From Leishmania mexicana MHOM/GT/2001/U1103 (taxonomy: Eukaryota; Euglenozoa; Kinetoplastea; Trypanosomatida; Trypanosomatidae): 64,000 nt of DNA. Of the stretch, positions 19,660 to 29,723 are shown in pieces. The stretch's first letter is position 1. Each line of letters begins with the position of its first letter. The notes beneath the pieces were generated by a model that ran no database searches, had not been told where the DNA came from, and saw only the letters and a program-made list of their open reading frames with translations. Made by a program: the position numbers and the translations under genes. The stretch spans positions 1 to 64,000 of the forward strand of contig NC_018316.1 of assembly GCF_000234665.1 (NCBI RefSeq). The letters run 5' to 3'.

Positions 19660-22600
19660 CGGAGGATGGAGCTCTGCAGTGCGACTACGACTGCCGCCAA
19701 CGCTGGTCTGAGGCGGCTTATGGCACTTATCCGTGTCATTGTGTCGCACTGCTGCCTCTGCATACGTTCACCCTTTGCTCCCTCAGCACGAGTTTGCATA
19801 CGGGAAGACTCACGGCACGTCTTTTTCCTCTCCCTTCGCTGTCGTTTTGAGGCCCACGCCACCACAAGATGAGAGCGCAAGCGGAGTGTATACCACCTCG
19901 CGCACAACGGAAAGGCACTATGGCGTCGGACTCGATGAAGACCTTTGACTTTCCATGCCGCCAATTATCAGAGGTGTAATCACTGACCATCAAGCTAGGA
20001 GTTGTCGGTGAATTTCCTTCTCGCTGCGCCAGCGATGCCGAGGTCCCTCTAAAGTTCTTGCTTCCCAGGTACGGGCAACGGGTGTAATACACGCAGGACA
20101 AGTGGCACGTGCGCGCCCTTTCCATCGTCCTTTCAGTTACTGGAGACGCTATGCTAGACAAGCTCAAGAGCTCAGGGCGCATTACGGAGACAGCATGTGC
20201 CCACTTAAAGGACTCCGCTATCGTCGACGTCGAGGGAGAGGGTTGCGTGAGCATGAGGAAGTCGGACATCTTTCTCGAGGATGTGGCGGCGACTTGTGGC
20301 GAGGCGGAGCACATGGCACCCCTCTGATGTGTCTTTTTGTGGTCGCGGGCGAAAACGTAGTTTTGACCATGAGAGGGAGCTGAAGCAAGACCTGAGGTGG
20401 GGCGCTGGACTGTGTGTTGTGCTTCAAGGACTGCACCTGTGCGCCTATCAAGTGTTTCAGAGCTGTGCCAACGTGCAAGAGGTTGTGCAGCGCATACAGG
20501 CGAATCCTGGCAGTGTTGTAGGTGCAGTGCCTGCGACCGCATCAAGTGGGGGCACCGCCGATGAGAATACCGACGCAGTGGATGACAAGGCCAGCTGCGC
20601 GACTGTGCCCGCCAACGGGGTCGATATGGATATCAGCATTGGCATTCTGTTGACACTGTAGTGACTGCCCTTGCGCAGTCGATGGATCAGATGCTGAGCA
20701 AGTGCCCGGATGGGGCGGTTTCACAAGTGAGGCACGATGGATGGCGCACTCCCATTCACAAGCGCGGAAAGTCGCTCGGCTTCCGTTTTTTTTTCCTCTT
20801 ATAGCCCGCCCGAGGCCACTGCGGCTGTATAAGTACGCAGTAAGTGCTGCGGGCTATCCGCGCTGGCCAGCGCGTTGTCGATAGTGCGATGCGCATGCTG
20901 AATTTTCATCTGTCCCTCTCCCGTTTGGCACTCTCGGTAAGCGCAGGAGCACGCAGCTCAGCACCGCGTGCCGGCGTACGTTTTGGTTTGACGTGCTCTA
21001 CCGGAACGGTCGATCGCTCTTTAAAACGCCGCGGTACCTGCGGCGTAATGGGATGTGAAAGATGGTGCCATTTATTGGCAACCTGGTGACTTCCACGCTC
21101 TGCCCCGTCGAGGGCTGGCACGAGGAGCACGGAGTCGTGCTTTAGCAGCATCGGCGGCGAGCCATCGCCGAGGGCTCAGAAGAGCTTGCCATTAAAGACG
21201 GAAAGGGCGTGTATAAGCCGAATGCGCGCAAATGGTTGAAGAGCGAAAAGGTCGACCTCGGAGTCCTTGCAGGCTCTGCTGATCTGCTGGTGCTCGGGGC
21301 GTGGTACCGTAGCAGAGGCAAGGGCTTGCCAGTTGTCCATCTGTTCGAATGGACTGCCTTGACACCTCCGTTTCCGCCGACGCCCCTGAGCGGTACAAGA
21401 CGCTCTGCAAAGTACGGAATGCCCTCAACGATATCCAGGAGACGGCCATCACCCGTGCCTCTCGTACCCGCATGGTCGCCGCGTCACGTGGCATGGCTAG
21501 AGTGCCAATCGGCTAATCTGTCGGATGTGGGTCTGCGAGGCCGAAGCACAACAGATGTGAGGAAAATCGTCGGAGCAGAGCTGTAGGTCACCCAGACGCA
21601 CCCCTCAGGTATTTCAGCTCGTTTTCCGCGCACGCTTGTGCGTGCATGCCGACGAGGCAGTCTCCACGGCGTCAACCCTGCGCGAGCTGCATCACATTTT
21701 GCGTACCTGAAAAGATAATTTCATCTCTGTCGCGGTGTCTACCCACTTGCGCCTTGTGGACAGGTACGCGATGCTGCTGCAGGGCGAGAAGGACTCTTCT
21801 GCGGTTCCTCCACCATTTTCGACTTCGCGCAGCTATGGCGCAAGCGTGACGAGAAAGTTGCTCGGAGTCTCTCCTGAGACGTGTCGCAGGGCCACTCTAG
21901 TGGCGGTGTTGTAGGTACCGAAGGACGATGCCACCATCCCAAGCGTTCCGGGAACGGAGTTATTTGCCCTATTTCACACACTTTTGTGGTCCAGGGAGGG
22001 TGGCGTGCGCGCGGTTTCATCCCCCGGATCACGGATCTCTATGGCCCAATTTCTGGAAAGGCGGACGGGCAAGCGCCTCCCCGTCACCACTACCAACCAA
22101 CTCCATGGGACAGATTCCCTTTTCCGGGGTCAGGCCTGGTAAACGTATGGGGTGCGTGTTTCTCGAGGTCGTGTCTGCGCAGCGCTCGATGTTACCTGCC
22201 CAAGTGCCCTCAGATCGATCAGCGATCCCTAGAGGAGGTGCTCGCGGAGGCCTCGACGTATGCGCAGTGCAATGCCACCTTACTGCAGGTTGTGCTGCCG
22301 TCTGTGGGCAGGCGGGTGTCCACGTCTCGTGTGCTCCATCTCGTGGTGACCCTTAGCGCGCAGCGCAATGCTGCGAATAGCGTGTATGGTGTCTCACCGC
22401 CTAGCGGTGCGCCGCAGAGGACAGCACAGAAGGCGATCTGTCGTTGGAGCAGCCCTCGGTCTACCGATCCTCGCATACTCCCAAGACAATGACGCTGTCC
22501 TCCTTACTGCAGCGCTGCGGCACCATATCTACGACCAACGTTGGCGCGAGAAGTGGTGGATGATATCGCCTAGGACCTGTCTGATGTAGCGGTGGGGTAG

Positions 22601-23440
22601 ATAGTGCAAGCTAACCTGGCGTACATGCGTGGCCACTGTGTACACCTCGCCACAACGCTTGCTCTTACGGCGCCATGGACCCACCTCGTCCGCGTCGGTG
22701 ACGTCCCGCTGCCTTACCTGAAGGAGTTGAAGCGACACCTGACTGCAACTGCCAGCGCTGAGTGACCGCACGACTGCTTCTTGCGAAGGTGTACGCTGCG
22801 CAGCGAGGGTATTTGCTGGTTGGAGAGCTCGCGCCATACCGCCCGACTCTGGCGGCATGGTGTATCAGGCTGGCCGCTCAACTCGGCGCCGAGGTGCACA
22901 GCTCTTAGCGGGTGGTCGGGAGGCACACCACTACACTAACACTTACCGACGTCTGGGACGGCAGCTGATCAACCACGTACACGCTCAGTGGGGAGCGGGG
23001 TGGAGTCGCTTACTGCCAGTTGAAGATTTGCGCTGTCACGGCGGTAGTGCTGCCTCTGGACGCCTAGGTCTTTAGCCTGCTCGCAGGGGCGCAGACAGCG
23101 TTGATGCACTCGCCAGTGTCTACTGTGATGAACTCGGCGCCGATTTGACGAGCGCCGGGGATTATGCACAGCACGCTCTGCGCGCTCCGGACTCGGCTGT
23201 TGCCCGCAACGTTCCCGATCGATTCCCGGAGTCGATGTCATTGGAAAAAGGGCGTCAATGCGGGGCGGCTGGATCACTGCGCCGTCCCTGGGGCATACGT
23301 CTCGACTTCGTTCTGGTGCGACCTCACTGAGGAAGCTGTGAACGCGTGTTCAGCTGGCGCTTCCGATTCCAGTGAGTGCACTGATACCATGTCCGATGGA
23401 TCCTCGAGCGCTGCCACTTACCGCGACGCGAGCGGCTAGC
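19660..23440 (+). pseudogene. Decayed ATP-dependent DNA ligase, ligase III-like
   Basis: No intact frame survives, but ligase segments appear in the right order across shifting frames. Near 19670 an N-terminal DNA-binding fragment (LRRLMALIR, then YVHPLLPQHEFAYG). At 20109-20327 MLDKLKSSGRITETA. At 20360-20655 KQDLRWGAG, then CAYQVFQSCANVQEVVQRI. At 20661-20775 KCPDG, then motif I as VRHDGWR, with the adenylated Lys read as Arg. Near 20878 motif III as VVDSAM. From 20921 to 21360, in one frame with two stops (TGA 21056, TAG 21143), PFGTLG, motif IIIa FDVLYRNGRSL, motif IV EELAIKDG and motif V KWLKSEK. At 21571-21710 the OB-fold end VGAEL, a stop, then GISARFPR (motif VI). BRCT-like debris follows near 22855 (LAAQLGAEVHSS) and 23265 (RLDHCAVPGAYVS). 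PFGTLG, KCPDG and the VVQRI segment match ligase III best; the outer limits are approximate. Confidence 0.82.
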
Positions 23441-24378
23441 CTGGCGAATGTTTTTTTGCGACGTGGTTATCCTCGCAGCGACAAGAGGCGGCACACATGG
23501 AGACAGAGGAAGAAGAAAGGAGAGGGGTGAGAGGCAGGCGCAGCGGACGGAAAGGATGACATGGGGGACGTGTTTGATGGCGCAGTGCCACGTGGAGGCT
23601 GCACTTGCTCTACTCGTTCGCTCCAGCGCTGCTGTATTGTCTCTCTGCATGCCACCGCACTATTTGCATCGTCTCCTGCACTCAGTGCGACACCTGCGTG
23701 TGTGCACGTCGAGCTGCGCGGTGTGGCCATTTCGCAGCGTTTTGTGTTTGACTGCTCCCGTTTTCCTCCACAGTGATTTTTCACGTACGCACGCACGCAC
23801 GCACGCTTACCGTCCTCTCAGCCTTCGGTGTTCTATGAAGGTGGAGTCTTCCCTCCCCCCTCCCCGAATCTCGCTTCCGTCTCATGCGCGTCCATGCACG
23901 CGCCCGTAGATGGGTTGCACTTCATTTTCCGAGGTAGTGAAACCACGAGCAATCAGCAGCGTCAGCGCTGTTGTGTGCCCCCTCGTTGTACTTGTTCAAC
24001 TGGGTTGCGTTCATGGCTGTCCCCGCTTCTGAGGCTGTATGGACTGATAGGCCTAGGGTGACGTCGTCACCCGTTTGCACCTGCCTGGAAACGGGCTGTG
24101 TGCCGACGCGTCGCACCCGCGGCGGGTCACGTGCGTGTGTATGTGTGTGTGTGCACGAAGCGTCACAAACCACTTGTGTGTGCCCGGTGTAGCCCTGCCA
24201 CTCCGCGCTTCTGCCTTTTCTCCCCTCTCCGCTTTTATTCATCACCCACGCTGAGCACGCTCAAACTTCACAAAACACCCCGCCAGTGCGTCCACCGGTT
24301 CTCTTGGCACACGAAAAGTGTGTCCGTGTGCACTGTGAATTGAACTCAGGGCAGCAGAGCATTCATAGAAGAGCGTCA
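23441..24378. other. Intergenic/UTR spacer with short ACGC repeat
   Basis: About 940 bases with no gene recognised. It includes a short imperfect ACGC tandem run at about 23784-23808, TG-rich stretches near 24133-24155 and a pyrimidine tract at 24212-24242 likely to serve splicing of the next gene. Confidence 0.45.
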
Positions 24379-25260
24379 ATGAGCAGAGAGCGCGCGAAAG
24401 GCGCGACCGCGGCAAACGCGCCGCCACTGGAGATGCTCCAGAGGCTGCAACTTTTTCGGTCCACCCTGGTGAACTTTTTAGAGTGGCGAAACTTCAGCGA
24501 TGTTGTGCACGGCTGCTATGTTCGTGTACTGCTGGAGATGCGCAGCACAGAGGAGAACCGACGCGAGAGTCCTGATAACTACTACATCGCGCTCGTGAAG
24601 GGGGCCCAGCGCGGACCGGTTTACTCCGGCTTCTCCGCGGACGCCGTAACCACAGAGTGGCACATTGTGATCGAGCTGCCACCGTGTTTCCGCTCGACAC
24701 AGAACGGCAACGTTCTGCAGCTGAACTCCATCTCCAACTCCCCGTTCAGACAGGCGGAGTACCAGAATTGGGTGGACATGACGAACGAGACGAGAGAGCT
24801 GTCCTTCCCGAGCCTCCCGCAGCTGCAATTTCGTCTAGGGATGCTGGAGGAGCACAAGCAGCAGGCCCTCGCCCCGGAGCCACGCCGTCATCGTAACGGG
24901 GAGGACGTGCAGGCTGCGGCGCTGCGAGAGCGAGCGGTAGAGGAGAAACGGAAACGCATTACCGAGGAGATCATGGCGACGCACGTGAAGCTGCGCCGGA
25001 TCGACCAACTGAAGGCGCTTTCGTTGGAGGACTTGCAAGAGGTGGAGCGGGAGATACTCGATTTGATCACGGGGGTGCGGATATCCATCAATGAACGTTC
25101 CAAATGCATGCTGTGCCACAACAGAATCTGCACGGAAATCTGCTACCCATGCAAACATCAAGTGCTCTGCAAGGACTGCGCCAAGTCGATCCGTGGACAA
25201 TGCCCCGCTCCAAAGTGCAGGATGCCTGTGCAGTACACGTTTGAAGCGTTTACATCGTAG
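24379..25260 (+). CDS. Plus3-domain protein with C-terminal RING finger
   Basis: A 293-aa protein with two recognisable parts. Residues about 26-137 match a Plus3 domain, the fold found in the Paf1-complex subunit Rtf1: FRSTLVNFLEWRNFSDVV, GCYVRVLLEM, YYIALVKGAQRGPVY, the diagnostic LNSISNSPF and the QAEYQNW ending. Residues about 155-240 are charged helix. Residues 243-280 form a C3HC4 RING: C243, C246, C258, H260, C264, C267, C275 and C280, with a slightly wide last pair (CPAPKC). Plus3 domains bind nucleic acid or phosphorylated Spt5, and RING fingers recruit E2 enzymes, so a chromatin- or transcription-linked ubiquitin ligase is plausible but is inference. The start is the first ATG; the frame is open to a GTG upstream. 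Confidence 0.8.
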   Translation: MSRERAKGATAANAPPLEMLQRLQLFRSTLVNFLEWRNFSDVVHGCYVRVLLEMRSTEENRRESPDNYYIALVKGAQRGPVYSGFSADAVTTEWHIVIELPPCFRSTQNGNVLQLNSISNSPFRQAEYQNWVDMTNETRELSFPSLPQLQFRLGMLEEHKQQALAPEPRRHRNGEDVQAAALRERAVEEKRKRITEEIMATHVKLRRIDQLKALSLEDLQEVEREILDLITGVRISINERSKCMLCHNRICTEICYPCKHQVLCKDCAKSIRGQCPAPKCRMPVQYTFEAFTS

Positions 25261-27023
25261 CGTGTGCGCTTCCCTCGTCGTCTGTGCATCGAACCTCAGC
25301 AGGGTTTGTGTTGCCTGCAAGGCCGCATCGTTTTTTTTTCCTCGGCGTGTGTGTCTCGCCGCCGCTCAGCCACTCCTACTCGTGTTGCAGATGTGCAGTG
25401 GTCTCTCGTTTCTTTGTCGCTGTGGACGCTGCTGTTGCAAGTGAAGTGTATTCTCCATATGCGGCACTCTGGTCGCTCTGCTGGGATGGTCTCAATCTAT
25501 GGCGATACTCTGATGTGTTCACGTTATTCTCGGGTGGCATGGGCACACTCTCCCGCTGTGTTTTGTGCTCTGTTTCGCTGTCCTCTCTCCCTCTCTGGCC
25601 GGGATGCGGTGGAGTACGGGGGAGCGCATGGATGCGTACACGGGCGCCTCTGCTCTCTCCTTTCGGGCCTCTTTGCGTGCGTGTGTTTTTCCCTTTCTGT
25701 TCACCGTCTCGCTTCCCACCATTTCGTTGTGTGGCGGCTGTTCTCGTGTTTTCGTTTGCTCGTCTGCTCGTGTGCTCCTCCGCGTCTTGGTGGCGTCTGC
25801 GCCCTCCCCTCGATGCGTGTGGAGTGGCGTAGTGCTTCGTCGCGTCCCCCCCCCCGCGTCTGAGTCGCTACGGTGGCGATTTGGCTCTCTTTCGTCTCAG
25901 TATGTGTGTATGTAGGCGATGTCTTTGTTGGCTGTCATCAACGGGAGGGGGGCGGAGGTGAGAGGCGCATCGACACACACACACACACACACATATACAC
26001 CCTGTGTGCGCTCGTGATCGCCCTCCCCCTTTCTCAGCGTGGCGCGGGGCTTAGTGCTCTTCGTGTGTCTCCTATTTGCCCTCTCTTCTCACTCCTTCGG
26101 TCTTCAGTAGGCCATGCTGCGGCGCCGCTCGGACAGTACAGCAGGCAGACACGCATGCCGGCAGACAGGCAACTAGATGACCTTAGAGCATGGCCAGTTG
26201 TTTTGTTTCGTTTGCTCAATCGCCACTGCGGCATCCCTTTTCGCTGTTTTTCTTTTTGCGGGTCAATCGCCACTTCTAGTTGCTCGAACACCACAACAGA
26301 CATGCGAGGCGAGGGCTGGCCCAAGTGGACTCTGGCGGGCACCCAGCAAGCGTGCAGACCCGCGAATCGGCGGCACTCCTTCACTGCAGCGGCGTTTCCT
26401 TGCAGCGAAATGGCACACTTTCCATCATGTGCGATGAATGACAGGGGGTGGTATTGGACATGTTCTGTCTAGGGCTGTGCTCTTCAAGGCCGCACTCCAA
26501 CGGTGCTGTGTTTCATGCCGCACTCCCTCTCTCTTACCGCTTTCGGCGACCTCCTCAGCACACTGGTCTCTCCCCTCGACCCCCCCCCCTCAAACAAAAA
26601 TTCTGTCGCCGTCCACGTACTGGCATCCGCCAACTCTCTCCCACTTCACCTCTGGACAGCAATCTCTCGGAAACGATACCATTGCGTGCGCACGAGTGCC
26701 ACGTACTAGAAAATAGATGGACGGGAGGTAGTGCCGGTGCTTGAAGTGTGCATTGCTTGTGTGGTTCTTCTCCCCTGAGCAACGTCGCGCAAAGGGCGTT
26801 CCGACACGACGCGTCGAACCACATCGTGTTGAGGCCGCCCGACCGCGGCTTCTCCTTATTATCCCTGCCTCGATTTTTCGAGGTTTTCGTCACTCCGCTT
26901 CTGCTGTGTCTCTTGCGTCCAGGCACGGTGCTGTACCACTACTGCTTTCATTGCCTCCACCCCCATAGACTCCTCCCTCTGAGACGGGGAGAGCAACGTG
27001 ACATTATCGCACCGCCTTGGAAG
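25261..27023. other. Long intergenic/UTR spacer with microsatellites
   Basis: About 1.76 kb without a recognisable gene, although several plus-strand frames of 100-200 codons are open because the sequence is T/C-rich. It contains a CA dinucleotide run at 25973-25993 and a run of ten C at 26580-26589. It probably holds the 3' UTR of the RING gene and the leader of the FYVE-like gene; the frame of the latter is open back to a GTG at 26748. Confidence 0.45.
25973..25993. repeat. CA dinucleotide microsatellite
   Basis: About ten AC units in an intergenic spacer. Such runs are common in trypanosomatid UTRs and often vary in length between strains. Confidence 0.85.
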
Positions 27024-29723
27024 ATGTTCAGGAGCGCTTCCACGTTTCAGGCGGTGCCGCAAAGCCAGTGGCCCATACCCTCTACCGCGCGCAGCTGCGT
27101 TCAGTGCGGCAAGTCATTTGGCCTCTTTCAAGCTGCAGGCAACTGTCATGGATGCGGGCGCGTGTGCTGTCCCGGCTGTCTCACAGAACATCTTGTGCTA
27201 CCGGGTCAGCCGGGCACCCAGCCGGTGCCCGTGTGCAGTATATGCTCCAAAGCCATCAAACGCACGCTCGAAGAGGCGGAGATGGCCGTGCATCGATGCC
27301 ACCTACTTGAGGAGATGCTGAATGAGCAGGCCAAGCAGGCCGAGAAGCTGCGCAACGAATTGCGCGAGCAGCGGGAAGAGAACAAACTTCTGATACACGA
27401 GAAGGAGAGCCTCAAAGCGACCATTGCGAGGATGGAGATCGAGGCCGAGGTGGTGACGGCCAAGACGGCGGCCGTCGCAGCTGCAGCTGCTACGACAGCC
27501 ACTGCAGTAAGGCCAGTGCACTCTCCCGCGGCGACGTCTTCGAAAGCAGACGCTGAGATGCACGTCGATGCGAACAGGTCGGCCGAATCACTCGCGGCCA
27601 TGGAGGAGACGCTGAACAAAAAGAAGCGGCAACTTGACATGCGCGAGGCAACGCTGAAGGATGCGCTCAAGAAGGTTTCGTCCGACGCGGCGAAGATCGC
27701 GGATCAGCGTGCTGCGTTGCAGGAGCAGGAGAAGGCGATGATGGCACATCTGACGGCTCAGTTTACATCTCTCTTCGAAGAGGAGCGGCAACGTCTGGAG
27801 GATTTCTGCGCAGACGCCGTCACGGATGTCCAGAACAAGTATATGGAGTGGGTAGCGCAGCAGCAGGATGGCGCCATGGCGCGTCGCCGGAGGTACGAGC
27901 AAGTGATGGAGGAGCGTCAGCAGCGCGCGGCTACAGAGCTAGCCGAGGCGAAGGCGGAGCGTGACGCGCTGCAGCGCGCACTGGAGAGTCAGCAGGTCCA
28001 GCTGGCAGCGTTGCAGGAGATGGCGTTGAAGGTAGGGACGGAGAGTCGGAGTGAGGGAGCGGGCAACGTCCTTTCGTCACAGTGCGCACGAGAAGAGAAG
28101 GAATCACTCGAGGAAGCCGTTGCCGGGGCTGCAGCGCTTGCGGCGGCGGCGAAGGGCCAGCTTCATGTGGGCCAAACTGAGCCGGTCTCTACCAAACCCT
28201 TGTTCGAGGAAGAGCGGCAGGCGAGTAATGACGCGGCTGCTGCGTACGCGGCGCTGGAACAGAAAGCGCAAGACAGCATGGAGGCCCTCGCGCGTGACAT
28301 GCGCGCCAAGGAGGAGGAGTGGGAGAGGGCGAAGGCTGCTGCGGTGGCTACTGCTGAGGCGGCTGCACGCCTCTCGGAGCGCGAGCGGCTGCTGCAGGAG
28401 GTCGAGGAGGCTCGACAGCAAAGCCGGCGTGACGTCGAAGAAGCGGTGCGGGTTGCGACGCAGCAGCGCGACTCCGCCATGGACGCACTCCGTAAGCAGC
28501 ACGAGCATGACAAGGAGGAGTGGCTCTCCAAGATGCGGCAACTGGAGGCGAGCCGTAGGCGAAAAGAGGAATGCCCGCAAAGCCAAGAAAAGTCCTGGCG
28601 TGAGGAGAAGGTGGCGCTGCAGAAGAAGTGCAGTGGACTCGAGGCGCGCCTCGAGACACGAAAAACAGCAGCGTGGCAGCTGCAGCAGCAACTACGCGAC
28701 GCCAAGCAGGAGCTGTCAGATTTGAAGGCGAATACGCGCGGCAAAGAGGACGCCGAAGCAGAGGAAAGGCGAAGGCGAGCGGATGCCGAGGCGACGACTG
28801 TGCAGCATTCGGCATCCGCTTTCCTCAGGGAAGCTCAACAGGGGCAGCAGCGGATGCTCGAAGAACAGGCACGCGCCCTTGCACTTCTGCAGGACAAAAT
28901 GCAGGAGCTGGCGCTGGCCAACGGTGCAGCTGCCAATGCCAGAGACGAGAGGCAACGGGAGGCAACTCAACGGCTGCACACGGAGCTGGAAAGCGCTCGG
29001 CAGGAACGGGTCACGGCACTGGAGCAGTTGGGTCGCATGCGAGAGACTGCAGCGGACATGACGGCGAGAACGAGGGAGGAGAGTGCGCAGCTCGGGATGC
29101 TGCGTGACGCAATGCAGAGGCAGCAGCGAGCTCTAGCCGACTTGCAGGAGGAGCATCAGCGCACTGTTGACGAACTCCATGCAGCACGAGCTGCAGTGGC
29201 GGCGGCAGCCACTGCCGCTGATGCAGCTGCCCCGTTGGTGGAGTCCCCAGATCCCGTGATGCCTGCCGTGGACGACATCTGCTATCATGCGTTGCTCCGC
29301 CTGGAGCAGCGCTGGCTGCAGCAGCAGGCGCATCTACAGAGCTTCTACTCGGTGACGCTGTATGCAGTGGTGCAGCAGGAATGGACACAAGTGTTTGAAA
29401 GGATGGCGTCGTCGTTGGCGGCGGAGGCAGAGCGGCAGCGGAGTTTGCGCATCCGAAACGCGGAGGCGCTGGAGAAAACGACAAGTACCATCAAGGAGGT
29501 GCAGGATGACTTGCGCCTGCGCACGCAGGAGCTGCTGCAACGTCAAGTCGACGTTGAAGAACGCGAAAGGCGTGTGGAGGACAAGAAGAAGCGGGTGGAT
29601 GTGGTGTGCCGCAGCCTGTACAGTGTAGCTCAAGAGCTGCGCAAGAGACATCTCGACGCCGCAGAGAGTTCGGCGTTGGACGAGGTAATGCATTCGGCCC
29701 GTGTGATGAGTGACTCCCCATAG
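27024..29723 (+). CDS. FYVE-like zinc finger protein with long coiled coil
   Basis: An 899-aa protein. Residues 25-74 form a double zinc finger with FYVE spacing: C25, C28, C41, C44, C49, C52, C71 and C74. The core reads CHGCGRVCCPGC, which fits the FYVE CxxCG-CxxC pattern. The basic RRHHCR patch that binds phosphatidylinositol 3-phosphate is missing (GNCHGC instead), so membrane binding through that lipid is doubtful. Residues about 85-790 are almost continuous Ala/Glu/Gln/Arg coiled coil, broken by an Ala/Thr-rich stretch near 150-180. A short region near 750 (DDICYHALLRLEQRWLQQQ) looks more globular. Proteins with this layout often act as endosomal tethers or cytoskeletal linkers; neither is shown here. 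The start is the first ATG downstream of the pyrimidine-rich leader. Confidence 0.78.
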   Translation: MFRSASTFQAVPQSQWPIPSTARSCVQCGKSFGLFQAAGNCHGCGRVCCPGCLTEHLVLPGQPGTQPVPVCSICSKAIKRTLEEAEMAVHRCHLLEEMLNEQAKQAEKLRNELREQREENKLLIHEKESLKATIARMEIEAEVVTAKTAAVAAAAATTATAVRPVHSPAATSSKADAEMHVDANRSAESLAAMEETLNKKKRQLDMREATLKDALKKVSSDAAKIADQRAALQEQEKAMMAHLTAQFTSLFEEERQRLEDFCADAVTDVQNKYMEWVAQQQDGAMARRRRYEQVMEERQQRAATELAEAKAERDALQRALESQQVQLAALQEMALKVGTESRSEGAGNVLSSQCAREEKESLEEAVAGAAALAAAAKGQLHVGQTEPVSTKPLFEEERQASNDAAAAYAALEQKAQDSMEALARDMRAKEEEWERAKAAAVATAEAAARLSERERLLQEVEEARQQSRRDVEEAVRVATQQRDSAMDALRKQHEHDKEEWLSKMRQLEASRRRKEECPQSQEKSWREEKVALQKKCSGLEARLETRKTAAWQLQQQLRDAKQELSDLKANTRGKEDAEAEERRRRADAEATTVQHSASAFLREAQQGQQRMLEEQARALALLQDKMQELALANGAAANARDERQREATQRLHTELESARQERVTALEQLGRMRETAADMTARTREESAQLGMLRDAMQRQQRALADLQEEHQRTVDELHAARAAVAAAATAADAAAPLVESPDPVMPAVDDICYHALLRLEQRWLQQQAHLQSFYSVTLYAVVQQEWTQVFERMASSLAAEAERQRSLRIRNAEALEKTTSTIKEVQDDLRLRTQELLQRQVDVEERERRVEDKKKRVDVVCRSLYSVAQELRKRHLDAAESSALDEVMHSARVMSDSP

